NCBI GenBank assembly: GCA_049999765.1
Contig: JBNGIQ010005328.1
Coordinates: 27,034-63,622, forward strand
DNA: 36,589 bases
Direction of reading: 5' to 3'
Source of the DNA: Phaeoceros laevis
Lineage: Eukaryota; Anthocerotophyta; Anthocerotopsida; Notothyladales
Positions 1-10,111 of the stretch are shown here, one piece after another. Under the pieces are notes generated by a model. The model was not told the origin of the DNA. It saw only the letters and a program-made list of their open reading frames with translations, and did no database searches. Each line of letters begins with the position of its first letter. Positions within the stretch are counted from its first letter, which is position 1. Made by a program: the position numbers and the translations under genes.

Positions 1-71
1 AAATTCAGCCATGTCCACTCTCGTAAAGAAAAACTAAACTAAGGAAGGCCAGCCAAGGAAAGCCAGCCTAC

Positions 72-1159
72 CGTGGGCACTTTTTCAGAAAAACGTCATT
101 AAACACACGCTGCTGTACATGACACCCAGTTAAGTTTTCCGAATAGCAGTCACTAAACAGGACATTTTCCAGTAGCACTGCGAGCATCCAAAATGCCTGC
201 TCTTCAGTTTTCATCACAAGCAGCAGAAGAGCAGCCACATAGTTCATTCCCTGCACATGGCAGAAAGTGTTGATTAAACCTCATAGTAGTCAAGATGCTC
301 ACATGCTTCCATAAACCATAATCACTGTTTTTGCTCTTGTAGGTCTTACCTGGCAGTAACCAATGTGTGAATCCCGGAACGAGTACGCCACAAGCACTCG
401 GCGTAAAGTCGCCCGCCCTTCTTCACTGTTTACCCAAGGATGTGCAGGGAACGTCCTGGAAAGATCCTGCCCACACACAAACAAACCATCAGCACCATGC
501 AATTCCAAAGCAGGCAGACACAACTATCGTAAACCATCAAAGAAAGCGTCAGCAAGGCAACATGCTGCAACCTCATCCAGTAGAGCAGAGGTATGACGGA
601 ACACTTGCCAGAAGCAGCCCCACAGCACATCACTTACCCGATCAATCTGGAGTGTCGCAGGAGTTTGTCTCCCTGCCACAGCCTCAAGTAGGTCTTGGTA
701 ATAGCTCTCTGGCACCGTTGACCGCTTTTTGGCAGCTCCAGACAACGCCTGCCAGACTCTAGGTCTCAAAGACGGAGGAATCCCTTTCCATATGAGCTTC
801 TTGAGCTGAACGGACCTAGTCAGGTTGGATAGGGAGAGGGAAGATACAATGTTGCCTTGTTCCGAATTGGCAGCGATCTCAGGCTGGAGGTACCACCCAG
901 CACCCTTATTAGCCTCCATGGCCCACCACACCCGACCTTGCTCTGCAACCCTCTCCTTCACGAGGTTGAATACCAAAGCATCTTCAACGGACAGCTCCAG
1001 GCAGAAGCCATACATGTCTACAACCTTCACAGTTACATTCTTCCGACTGTTAAATGGCAGTCCCGGACGACTGTCGGCTTTGCTCTCCACTCGCTTTTCC
1101 ACTGGGTAACCCCGTACTAAAGCATCTTGAGAACCTCCCAAACGTTCAAATCCAAACAT
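72..1159 (-). CDS. TBC-domain Rab GTPase-activating protein, 5' part (partial at left edge)
   Basis: GTPase-activating protein for a Rab GTPase, acting in membrane traffic. Visible exons on the minus strand are 1159-638, 466-350 and 250-72, all with GT-AG borders, giving about 272 residues; the intron opening at 71 runs off the window. Residues about 1-120 match the N-terminal region of the plant TBC1D2-like family ([26 protein letters not shown]). The TBC domain starts near [16 protein letters not shown]. Both catalytic fingers are present: the arginine finger IDRDLSR, created by joining exons 1 and 2, and the glutamine finger YCQG, created by joining exons 2 and 3. The frame continues through a conserved stretch rich in Leu ([13 protein letters not shown]). 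The start at 1159 was chosen because family proteins begin with a similar MFG sequence. The rest of the TBC domain is outside the window. The Rab substrate cannot be told from sequence. Confidence 0.9.
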
Positions 1160-3257
1160 GGTATCACTCCACTGTGCAACCGTGAATCAGACGTTTGTAA
1201 CGTCCTTAAAAGCTCGTGACGACCCTAAAGAATACTGGCATGATACGACGCCCCCAATCCTTCGAGCTCCAGTCTGCGCACTAATCTATACTGCCCGATG
1301 TTCCAAACTAACACTTCGGAAAAAGAAGTCCCAAGCCCTTACTGCGCCTTGCATACAGAAAAAAAGCTATGAAGATATCAACACTGCCAAAGACCATCCC
1401 CTGGACGGAGCTGTAAGGTGGCTCATAACGTAGAACCCTCGAAGCAGGACCTGGTGTCCCAATTCTGGAGGCGGCAATAACCGAGATGGCACTGTGATCT
1501 GATCAGGTTCCTTTCCCTGGGCACGATTTGGCGAACCCTAGAACAACAGGTGAAAGCAATGAGGCGCATCCAATCCTCCCCCGGCGGCCACTCGGTTCAG
1601 AACCGTACTTCCAAGCTCTGTTGAGTTGAAGGGCCCCTCGACCACTCCCGCCACAGGCGATTTGAAAATCCGGCTCTGTAAACTGCATGGAACTACGATC
1701 AGACATGAAGAGAACGACAAGGTGAAAGCACAGGGGTATCGTGTACCAAAGAGAGCTGCAAACTAGGTAGCTGGACCGTGAAGTGGCAGCGCAACGGGTA
1801 GGCTCGAAGGACCTCATGATCAGAAAAGACTTCAGAAAGCTCGTGCATTACATACAGCGAGGGAAGGGCTCAACTTACCTCAAGCAGATCCAGTACCAGA
1901 TGGTTGTGCGGCGAGCCGGCAGTTCACGTCCGTCTGTCGGAACCCGCAGCTAGTCCCGGCCGAGGTCAACCACATCCACTACTCCAGACACCTCCATCTT
2001 CACCACACCAGCTCAGGGGGGGTGCAGCAACAGGAACGGGCAGCCTAGCGCGTCCACACCGGAGATAGTAGCGGTTCCCAGGACGAGGCATCACCTCGCG
2101 TTGACGGCTTCGAGTTGGATCTCGGGAGCGCTGGGAGCCGGCACCCCTGGGGTGTTGGTGGGGGAAGGCAAAAGTCACCAATTTCCGAGATTGGAGTCAG
2201 ATGAAGGCCAGATGAGGAAGGCACAGCGCGGCGCCCCAGGCAGAGAGTCTACAAAGGGCAATGCGCCACCGCCTGCGTTGTGCAATGCCGGTTAGAGGAA
2301 TCCAGCCCCGAGGGCGGGAGGAGCCGTTCTGCGTCAGCCAGCACGGGAAAAGAGGAGAAGGTGAAGAGAAGGAGTCACTTGTCTGCCAGATAGACTAGTC
2401 ACTAGCTGTACCTAGAAGCTGCCAACTTTTGAGAACGTTTCTTTACGGCCTTCCGGAAAGTCGACACCAACCACCAAATGTAGCTTTGACAACGTGCCCA
2501 GGATGCTGCGAGGAGAGGCAGTCCGTTGCCGTCGGGTCCTGCCGGGACCGACGCCGGCGCCGGGTTTACAGAATCCCAGTGAGCTCTTGATGGGGTAGGA
2601 AGGAAGTAGAATACTTCCTGCCGGCGCCGGCCATCGGGTTGCGTCAGGAGCAGGCCTAGTCTACTGCATGATATCCTGTCAAGAGGCTCTACCTGTAATT
2701 ACGAAACCCATAATCCATGTGCAAAGTTCGGCAAGAGTAAGTATCTAGTAACTCTCACGACGTGTAGCTACTCCAGATACAGTATTTCTGTAGGCGCCGT
2801 TATTTTCTGCACTGCTGTACAGTTCGGACTTCGGATATGGCAGGTCCTGGCAGGACGACGAAATAGAAGAAAAATGCAAGAATCTGCTCCTTCGGAGTCC
2901 TTCTAGCCTTGAATGTTTGCCTAGTGAAAAGTCTCGCCTCCGGCGCAGACTACCATGTTATTTACTAGAAATTAATCTAGCTCTCTACCTGCACAATGTC
3001 CAAGTCTCCACTATCAATCGTGGATTTCTTTCTACTCCTATTACTTCAATCAAATCAATGTTTCCGTCCAGCTCACAACTGCCTAGGGTTCAGAACTGCC
3101 CAGGGGTTGTTGAACTTCTTATCCTGGCAGCAGTCATTATCCAGGTCACTAGATACAGCTTGATGATCAAGGCCTTGCCATGTTACAAAAAAACTGGCAG
3201 CCTCACCGAGAGTAGTACTTCTACATGCTTGGGGGTAGGAGCGCTGGGCTTCCAAGC
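1160..3257. other. Intergenic stretch, TBC gene 5' side to PRXL2-fusion gene 3' side
   Basis: About 2.1 kb without a supportable gene. The open frames here have no recognisable family and no consistent splice logic. Part near the TBC gene is probably its promoter and 5' UTR. A good minus-strand splice donor (gag followed by gtaagtt) lies at 1878, so a 5' UTR exon ending at 1879 and spliced to an acceptor nearer 1160 is possible. The segment around 2540-2640 is locally GC-rich with short GCCGGC palindromes. The part next to 3257 should hold the 3' UTR of the PRXL2-fusion gene. Confidence 0.5.
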
Positions 3258-4783
3258 CTACTGATGAGCAGTACGTAGGCTCCTGCAAACTGAAATGACC
3301 TCCTCCAATGGGGCCCTGTCACCAAATGTCCTCTCAACAAACTGATATGCGACTCCAGTCTTGCCTGGCCTGACGATGAACAGGCCTCCCTTTATGGTTC
3401 CCTCACCTGTGGTGTTGTATTCAATCCCAGGTAATGCCTTTGCACGCTTAAAGTTTTGCCTGGCTAGAGGGTTGAAGATGAAGCCTGAGATGAAACTGTC
3501 CTTCAACAGCTTGCCACCGCCCAGCGCACGAAAGAGGTCCCTTTCCGAATCCACATAGATTTGCCCTCCCCAGTATCTCGGCCAAAATGCTTTCACCTGC
3601 AGGCCACTGAAATTTGAGTGTCTGCACGCATTGACTTGAATCATGATGCGAGGCAGAGGAGCAGGGGACATGCTGCAAACCTCTGGGTCAATGAACTCAT
3701 TCAGGACCGCAACCAGCTGAACGCCCAATGCGTCGAAGATTGGCTTCCGGCAGTAGAGTTCATGAGCTTCTGCCCGGCACATCACACACCTGTTTCACAA
3801 ATATTTGCACAGAGCAGGGAGCACCATTAGCTGACTGAACTCAAAGAAGCAGGAGGTATGTTAACAAGCATGGACAGGTACTGCGTGCTGGAGGGATGTG
3901 TACCCAGGCCGTCGGAGGCAGTACACCACAGTTGTCCGGTGTTGCCAGATTTCAGAAGCCTTGATCGGAGGGGGAAGCTTGATAGCGCCTGTTATAGATG
4001 AACTAACCCCAACCCTGTACTCGGGCAACAATTTCTTTATGTTTGCTCTCTCCAGGATCTCCAAAGGCGTGACATCTTCCACCACGGTTGGTGGTTGAAC
4101 CAGTCCACACATCCTGGCAGGTGCTGGAATGGCTGCCACGATGCCCTTGAACTGTCCAGGCTCCTCAGGAACACCATCCAGCTGCGCCTCTTCCAGATGA
4201 GAACCTGAATGCGCGTACGCCGGCACGTAGTGCTTGGCACTCATAGACTCTGACAGGATGCCGCCCCCAGTGCCTTCACCATCGTAGACCGGCTTGGAAG
4301 CAGCCCTCTTGCGCTGCAGATCAGGCGGCATGATGAGCCCGCCAGACACCACCCTATCCAGAAACCGGGCAGCGTGACTTCTGACCATGCCATACTCGTG
4401 CACCAGAACCGGAAGAGCGGTGCTGAGCAGATCCTGCAGAGACTTCCTTGTCGCCTCCAACCTGTCTGCGTACTCCATCAGCGCCCGGTTGTGGAGGTAA
4501 ATCCTGATCTCCAAAGCCTCCTGCCATGCCAACAAACCAACACACGCTTGCTTGGCTGCACCACCCTAAACGTGTCCCCAAACGCACTCCTGGGGTTGGC
4601 AGGCACGCAGGCAGGCAGAGGACCACTCACTCTTTGTCGCTGTGTCAGCTGCAGATCGTCCAGGTCGGCAGCACTGAGCAGCTTGAGGGTGGGGACATCG
4701 TCCCAGCCCCGGGTAACCAGCTCGTCCAGAACTTCAAACAGGGCTCCGTTTCCAACAAACTCATCCACAGAGAAAGACGCCAT
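3258..4783 (-). CDS. SAM-like region fused to peroxiredoxin-like 2 (PRXL2/FAM213) domain
   Basis: Three exons on the minus strand, 4783-4631, 4520-3904 and 3789-3258, give exactly 434 codons (433 aa). Residues about 15-75 (VLDELVTRGWDDVPTLKLL and the helices after it) look like a SAM-type helical bundle; a coiled-coil-like stretch and a proline-rich linker follow. Residues about 245-433 are a thioredoxin-fold PRXL2 domain with the CxxC motif RRPGCVMCRAEA (C258, C261), GFIFNPLARQNFKRAKALPG, and GLFIVRPGKTGV. PRXL2 proteins are AhpC/TSA relatives implicated in redox regulation, so a thiol redox role is inferred; the substrate is unknown. The PGC of the active site is formed by the second splice (GG/G), which supports the model. 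The start ATG has a CCATGG context; the frame upstream lacks another ATG. No clear transit peptide is seen. The SAM-like call is weaker than the PRXL2 call. Confidence 0.88.
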
Positions 4784-6661
4784 GGCCGCTCCAGTACTCC
4801 TTCCTCCTCCTCCAACTAGTACTCCACCAGCCGAGGTCACTCAAGGTCTCACAATTTCAAAAGAGCTTCATCTCAGTGCTGCTTCCCCAAATCGTAGCCT
4901 CTCCAGCTGCAGCCGGCATGAGTGCTCCGCCAGCTGCACTCCTGAAGAAGAGGTAGATTCGGACGCCGGAGCCTAGCAGGCCGTAGCTTATCCGGCCTTG
5001 ATCCCAGGCTTCCAGTCATCATGTGCAACATAGGTCGCAACTGTATTTGGATTCACCCGAATTGCCAGGCGTTCACAGCGCTGCAACTGTGGAAAATTGT
5101 GGGACGGGGTCGCCTCTTCACGGACGGGAGAGGGTCCCATAGCACGAGCCAATCACCCTGTACCAAGTGCTCCAGAGTCTCTCGGGTCCAGAAACGGTAA
5201 AAACCAACGCCCGGCCTGCTGGCCCTGACACCCGATTGTCCTCGGAACCGGCATCTTTATGTATGTTTAGGCGGCTGCTAAAAACGCACCGGCTCCGAGT
5301 TAAGTAATAGTGTTTCGTCGTGAAGTTACACGACTTGACAGGTGGTGGACCCCGCCACCAGCCTTCCGGTTAGCCAGCCTCCATTCCAAATTGCCCCATG
5401 CCTGGCAAGAGCACGACTATCGCCGAGTAACAGAACTAAAAACATAAACTGTTCACTTTACCTATATAACTCTAATCTAAGACGAATAATGTTTAGCATG
5501 TCTTGGATTGTTAACGTCATACTTATCTCAAGATTCTAGAGCAAGCACTTACGTGGGGGGCATGGCATGGGTGAGATTTGACCCGTTTAAATCCGTTCAT
5601 CTGACCTGCTTGCACCGGTTTTACAGGTCATTGAATTGTTTACATTTGGTTTTGCCGGTCAAGTTAAACCGTTTGAATAAAGTTTGACCCGTTTGAACAA
5701 TTAAAACTTTTCAAACTTTCAAACTTCAAACCGTTTATCCTATATTATAAAAAAATTATTAGAGAAAGTGTATGTTTGTGTTTGTGTGACATGCTCTCTC
5801 TATGTGTTGGGATGGGATGGGTCGAGGGACGGGTGATTGCCGTCGAAAATTTGACAGGCCATATACTAGTAAAGTCAGACAAAAGTAAAGGTTAAGTTTA
5901 GGGCATGAAGAGGTTGACGTGGATTCTATACCCGTCCAAGGTATTACTCATATATCAAAGACAAAAGTGGGTGTCAAATAGTGGTCCTCCAATCTCCATG
6001 GTTGATTGAGATGTTGTGTATGAGTTGTGAAGAAGAAGAAAAGATATGCGCTAGTTTTTATGTCCTTTTTTCACTGATCCTTGACCTTTTAAAAGTTGTG
6101 GGTGGCCAAACCTAAGGACAGGGCTAACAATGGGCAGGTTGTTGAGACTTTGATTAGTGCTCTGCTTCTAAGTCGGTTGTATGTCTTGCAGTATTTGCTG
6201 ACAATAGACCCAAACGTAAGCCCCTGTAAGTGAACCTGTAAGTGGGTTCACATACTTGGGATGCAGCTTAGAGTGGCAACCTCTTTGAATTGTTGTTTAT
6301 AATGAAGTTCGCCCAACTGGACGAGGACATCATTCGTGGGCTCTTAGGATGATTGCAGAAAGGCTGTATTCCCTTAAAATGCCAAGTTTGCAATCTTCTC
6401 GAATGAGGCTCAACACTTAAGTAGCAAGTATGTAACTTCGTTTTGCTCTGTTCTAGATTGGGACACTGAACGCAATGTTTGGTTGGCGGGACATCAAATC
6501 AAGCGGTTGTGGGAAAGGTATATGACAAGGTATTTCTAACTCTTGTTGATGCTTGATTGGTTAGGAAAGAGTTTTGAGTTTTTTAAAATCCAAGCTAGCA
6601 CTAGTTGGAAAGGACAATTATTGGTGGTGTACATGAGTGGAGGATGAAGCTTCCTAACTAG
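4784..6661. other. Gene-poor stretch upstream of the PRXL2-fusion gene
   Basis: No supportable gene. 4784 to about 5300 is probably the promoter and 5' UTR of the minus-strand PRXL2-fusion gene and has ordinary composition. From about 5400 the sequence becomes AT-rich and low in complexity. 6100-6660 may contain decayed upstream parts of the hAT transposase whose end is recognisable at 6662-6892, but I could not read a coherent protein there. Confidence 0.5.
5575..5725. repeat. Degenerate short repeats around GTTTGACC / CCGTTTGAA
   Basis: This AT-rich stretch repeats short words such as tttgacccgttt, aaaccgtttgaa and gtttgacccgtttgaac several times in both orientations. It resembles the degenerate words near 35760-35910, at the other end of the window. 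It is probably transposon-derived intergenic DNA; no terminal repeats or target-site duplications could be fixed. Confidence 0.45.
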
Positions 6662-6892
6662 AAGCAAGCGCAAGTACGATGTATTAACGCTGCAACATGT
6701 GAAAGAGGCTTCTCTAAACAAAATAAGATCAAAGATCGCTCTAGAAACTCTGTGAAGGACACAAACCTCGATGCACTAATGCGAGTTTCAATTAAAGGAT
6801 TTCACGGAAGCCATAAAGATATGGAAGGAAGGCGCAAAGACCCCAAGGCACATCTGCTCCAAGTAGAGACTAACATAGAAAAAAAGCTTTAG
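6662..6892 (+). pseudogene. hAT-family transposase remnant (C-terminal dimerisation region)
   Basis: The plus-strand frame from 6662 to the stop at 6890-6892 encodes a typical hAT C-terminal signature: an AATCERGFS motif followed by KIKDRSRNSV and then NLDALMRVSI. In intact hAT transposases this region mediates dimerisation near the catalytic core. Here the frame is interrupted by a TAG immediately upstream (6659-6661), and the catalytic and zinc-finger regions are not recognisable. It is therefore an old, inactive fragment. It lies in an AT-rich gap between the PRXL2-fusion gene and HDA14. Confidence 0.75.
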
Positions 6893-7445
6893 TGTACACT
6901 ACTTTTACAATTCAATTTTTCAATGTGATATTTTAGGGTTAGATTTTTTCATTGCCAAAAAGTTAAAGGGACTTGGTCAAACACACTCTGGGTTGTGAAC
7001 TTTAAAAATATAGAAAGACTTTTATGTTGAAGAAGTGAAGGTTTTTTACTTTATGTCAAAAAGTTTTACGTGAGCATGTTTTGGGAAGTGACAATCTGAT
7101 CCTCTTCGCCTAGCAGCGCTTTCGTCAATGAACTTGAGCTGTCAAAGATTGAGGCCGGCCGCAGGTGGTATGGAGCTGGAATCTGTAAAGCATGAAGCAA
7201 ACGACCAAACAAATCTGTCTGACTGGTTCGAGTGGGTTTCGTGAGTTTGGGTCCTGCCAGGCTATGACATGATGGACGTCTGCTTGTTGCCTCCGAGTTG
7301 GCTTGGTGAGCTTGGGTCCTTCCAGGCTATGACAAGGACTATTGTTTGCTTCTTAGCTCCGAGTCTTATTATTACATCACTCAGATTACTCAGAAGGTCC
7401 TCAGACACTCAGATTGACTTGCTGGCTTACACAGAAAATGCGGCC
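6893..7445. other. Intergenic stretch downstream of HDA14
   Basis: No gene seen. The left half is AT-rich and continuous with the transposon remnant. The right half, nearest 7445, is the likely 3' UTR of HDA14 and contains a tandem duplication of about 65 bases (7234-7363). Confidence 0.5.
7234..7363. repeat. Tandem duplication, two diverged units of about 65 bases
   Basis: Two adjacent copies share gtgag[t/c]ttgggtcct near the start, cCAGGCTATGACA in the middle and a ctccgagt end, with a period of about 65 bases. It lies just beyond the HDA14 stop codon, probably in or next to the 3' UTR. The copies are clearly related but diverged. Confidence 0.65.
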
Positions 7446-9604
7446 TTACAAAACTCCCTGGAGGCTATGAAGTGCTTTGATCTGGTTGACTGCTTGCCGA
7501 ACGGCGACAAGGGGCTCGTCATACAAAACAGCTGGGTTATCATACCGATCGGCCATGCTTTTGTCTCCCAGAAAAGCTCGAAAGGTCTCCACCACACTGT
7601 TCGACAAAGACGTGAGATTGTATCCACCCTCCAGGAAAAACACACACCTACCGTGGCACAGCTCACGTGCAAGCTGCTTGATGTCGCGGGCCAGGCGGTA
7701 ATATGTTCCAGTCGTGAACTGCAAGCCTGCTAGAGGATCCAGGACATGTGCATCATACCTGCGCAAGCACCATCAAATGCCATGAACAATCCCTGCTTGG
7801 TTCCCCAATACGGCAGTTTACAGGACAGTTTTATGTGCAAGCATAACTCACCCAGCAGAAACCAGGATGATGTCGGGCTTGAACCTTCGTGCCGCTGCTA
7901 CAATCACCTCGTCAAAGGCAACTGACATTGCAAGATCGCCCGCACCTCCAGGTAACGGCAGGTTGAGAGTAGTCCCCTCACCTTGATTTTCTCCAAACTC
8001 CTGCATTTTGCCAGTTCCAGGATAGCTCCCTTCCTGAGGAGAGAAAAAGGCGTTACTTTATTGGTCTCCCTTTGGATGGGGGAATCACACATCCCTCTTG
8101 GCAGCATATGACTCAGCCGAAGCAAAGCACAGAACGGAAATGGAATGGGAGCATCTGCCGAGGGGCTTATCAGAAATCAGGACGTGCCTGGTGGGTTGAC
8201 AAGAAGTAGACATTTGGATCCCCGTAAAAGATGTCATTCGTGCCGTTGCCATGGTGGACATCAAAATCAATGATGAAGATGCGCTTCAGCCCATGTACCT
8301 CCTGTGCATATCTGGCAGCAATTGCAATGTTACTGAACAGACAGAACCCCATGGGCCCTTGAGGGACAGCATGATGACCAGGTGGCCGAACCAGAGCGAA
8401 CCCCATTGGTGGCTCTGACGTGTGTCTAGATGCTGCAACCTGGCAACATCAAGTATCACCCAAACCTCAGATGCAACAAAATTCCACCCAACAAGGGCAG
8501 CAACTTTCAACTGCTCTAGCACCAATGGTCTAACATGCTTGCACCCAAAGGAAAAGTAGAACCCTCAGGTCACGCACCATGGAATCAAGGAGACCAAAGC
8601 TTGCACCTGCCGCCATCATTGCCTCCTGGTAGGTCTGAATGTTCGAAGAATTATTCAGCTTCCATACATTGCACCAATAGCCTCATCCAACAATAATAAG
8701 GAAAGAACAACAGAATTATTTCCAAAGCTCACAGTGCAGGTGGCATAAGTGGGGCCAGTTCCTTCCACATGGATGATTCCTTCTTCAGCTGCCTTATCCA
8801 TAATCTGGTACATCCAGGACCGTGAGACACGCAATCCACCAAGAATATCAGCAAAGACACCCACAATTTTGTAACAGCCGCTTACTCTTTCAAGACCTTT
8901 CACATACTGCAGAGAATGGGCCCTTGCAACGTCCTCCTGGGCTGCGGGTGCATAGTTATCGATCCTCAAAACCTCATTCCCCCGGGTCTGGAAAGAAAAA
9001 AACGAATCATGTTCGAAGTTGTGCCCGTACCTCAAGAGCACAAGTACATTAAAAGGAACCAGCTCACCTCTGGAGTGAGCCCCGCCAGCTGAAGGCCTTC
9101 AAGAATAGAGGACACCCTTTTGTTGCACTCAGGGTGCCCCTCCTGCAGCCTCGACCATCAAATCGGTTTTCACGTAATGCCGTTTCTAGCAAGCTATGCC
9201 TTACGACTGCCGGGAAGCCCTTTACCAGGTGAGCATACCTGAGTATGGGCTCACCTGATTGTGTCCCATGGCTGGAGCCACGGAATACAGCACTCGAGCA
9301 TCCAGCACCTGCTGCAAAGGCACCAGCAATTGAGGCCCTCTGGTTGAAGGGCCACTGCTGGAAGCATGGGCTGCAGGACGCAACAAGGGTCGGGACCACC
9401 ATTTCCAGAAAGGGGTTCTGAAGCGAGCCGATTGGTGCGCAGAACGGAGGCGACTGCCAAGAGCAGGAGCCACACCTGCTGGGTTGGGAGCAGAACCATG
9501 TCTGTCTGAGAGCTGAGACAGCGAGATGAAGGCGAAGTAGAAAATGGAACGCGTCTTGTACCTAGATGACCAAAGTGGAGGCTAGAAGCGCCTCCGAACC
9601 CCAT
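7446..9604 (-). CDS. HDA14: HDA14-type class II histone deacetylase, organelle-targeted
   Basis: Zn-dependent lysine deacetylase of the plant HDA14 type; Arabidopsis HDA14 acts in plastids and mitochondria. Nine minus-strand exons: 9604-9562, 9475-9255, 9142-9068, 8987-8886, 8804-8733, 8634-8578, 8439-8188, 8033-7852, 7758-7446, giving 439 codons (438 aa; the Arabidopsis protein is about 423). Catalytic features are intact: RPPGHH (H212/H213), zinc ligands in DFDVHHGNG (D250, H252) and VLDPL (D342), and the EGGYNL loop. The first about 65 residues are Ser/Arg-rich with few acidic residues, consistent with a transit peptide. Exon 7 ends at STHQ with a GC donor (8188/8187), the only choice reproducing [12 protein letters not shown]. 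An in-frame ATG at 9724 is an alternative start, but its 40 extra residues look less like a transit peptide. The downstream neighbour on the same strand is unrelated. Confidence 0.93.
8034..8187 (-). other. GC-AG intron in HDA14
   Basis: On the minus strand the exon ends CACCAG and the intron begins gcacgtcc; it ends with ctcctcag. Using GC as donor joins STHQ to EGSYPGTGK in frame, matching the HDAC family. The nearest GT donor, five bases downstream, would break the frame with this acceptor. Confidence 0.8.
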
Positions 9605-10111
9605 GTCGCACCAAGTACTCGCTGCATTCAAACTAGATACATGCCAAGCAGGCCGGCACGACTCTGCTTGGAGGCACACGATTCGCCAAAAGTTGGCTAA
9701 CCACCGGTGTTCAAAGATACACAATGGAGGTAAAAGTTCTTATAGACGAGGAGGCTTCGAAATAAGGCCAAAGGAAATGTCAGCTTTCTCTGCCTCGAAT
9801 GCAAAGCGGACGCTTGGCACTTGTGTGTCGCACAAGAGATGTACGTAGGGATTACAAACCGGCCGAAAGAAGAACAAGCTTTACTACGTGCTTGTGGTTC
9901 CAAGATTCCTTCGTACAATGCGAAACGGGCAAACCCGCTCAACCTCGCAGGAAGTTTAATCATAGGGTAGTATGGTACTATGGTGGTTCAAATCTTCCAA
10001 CCAGAATCCAGATTTCGAAGGGGCGAGCAACTGGTTTCCGTAGGTTATGTTCCCACTCCATGTGTCAAAACGCGAGCAAAATCTCGGCAGATGGAAATAT
10101 TTGTTCTGAAG
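9605..10111. other. HDA14 promoter region / 3' flank of the DUF2439 gene
   Basis: About 500 bases between two minus-strand genes. It should hold the HDA14 promoter and 5' UTR and the 3' UTR of the DUF2439 gene. The only notable open frame is the in-frame upstream extension of HDA14 exon 1 to an ATG at 9724. Confidence 0.5.

Noticed and set aside
363-762. Plus-strand open frames of 77 and 131 codons
   Set aside because: They lie opposite the TBC exons, whose splice-linked family motifs are decisive; no plus-strand similarity was recognised.
1503-1817. Minus-strand open frame of 104 codons upstream of the TBC gene
   Set aside because: No recognised domain, no splice link to the TBC exon in a sensible way; probably 5' flank.
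4374-4976. Plus-strand open frame of 200 codons
   Set aside because: Antisense to exons 1 and 2 of the PRXL2-fusion gene; low-complexity Ser/Thr/Pro composition typical of a shadow frame.
8188-8439. HDA14 exon start at the AG before AGCCACC (near 8418)
   Set aside because: It would drop seven conserved residues; the upstream acceptor at 8440 restores [14 protein letters not shown] in frame.
9990-10010. tRNA T-arm-like word GGTTCAAATC
   Set aside because: Flanking bases do not pair as a T stem and no matching acceptor, D or anticodon arms were found.
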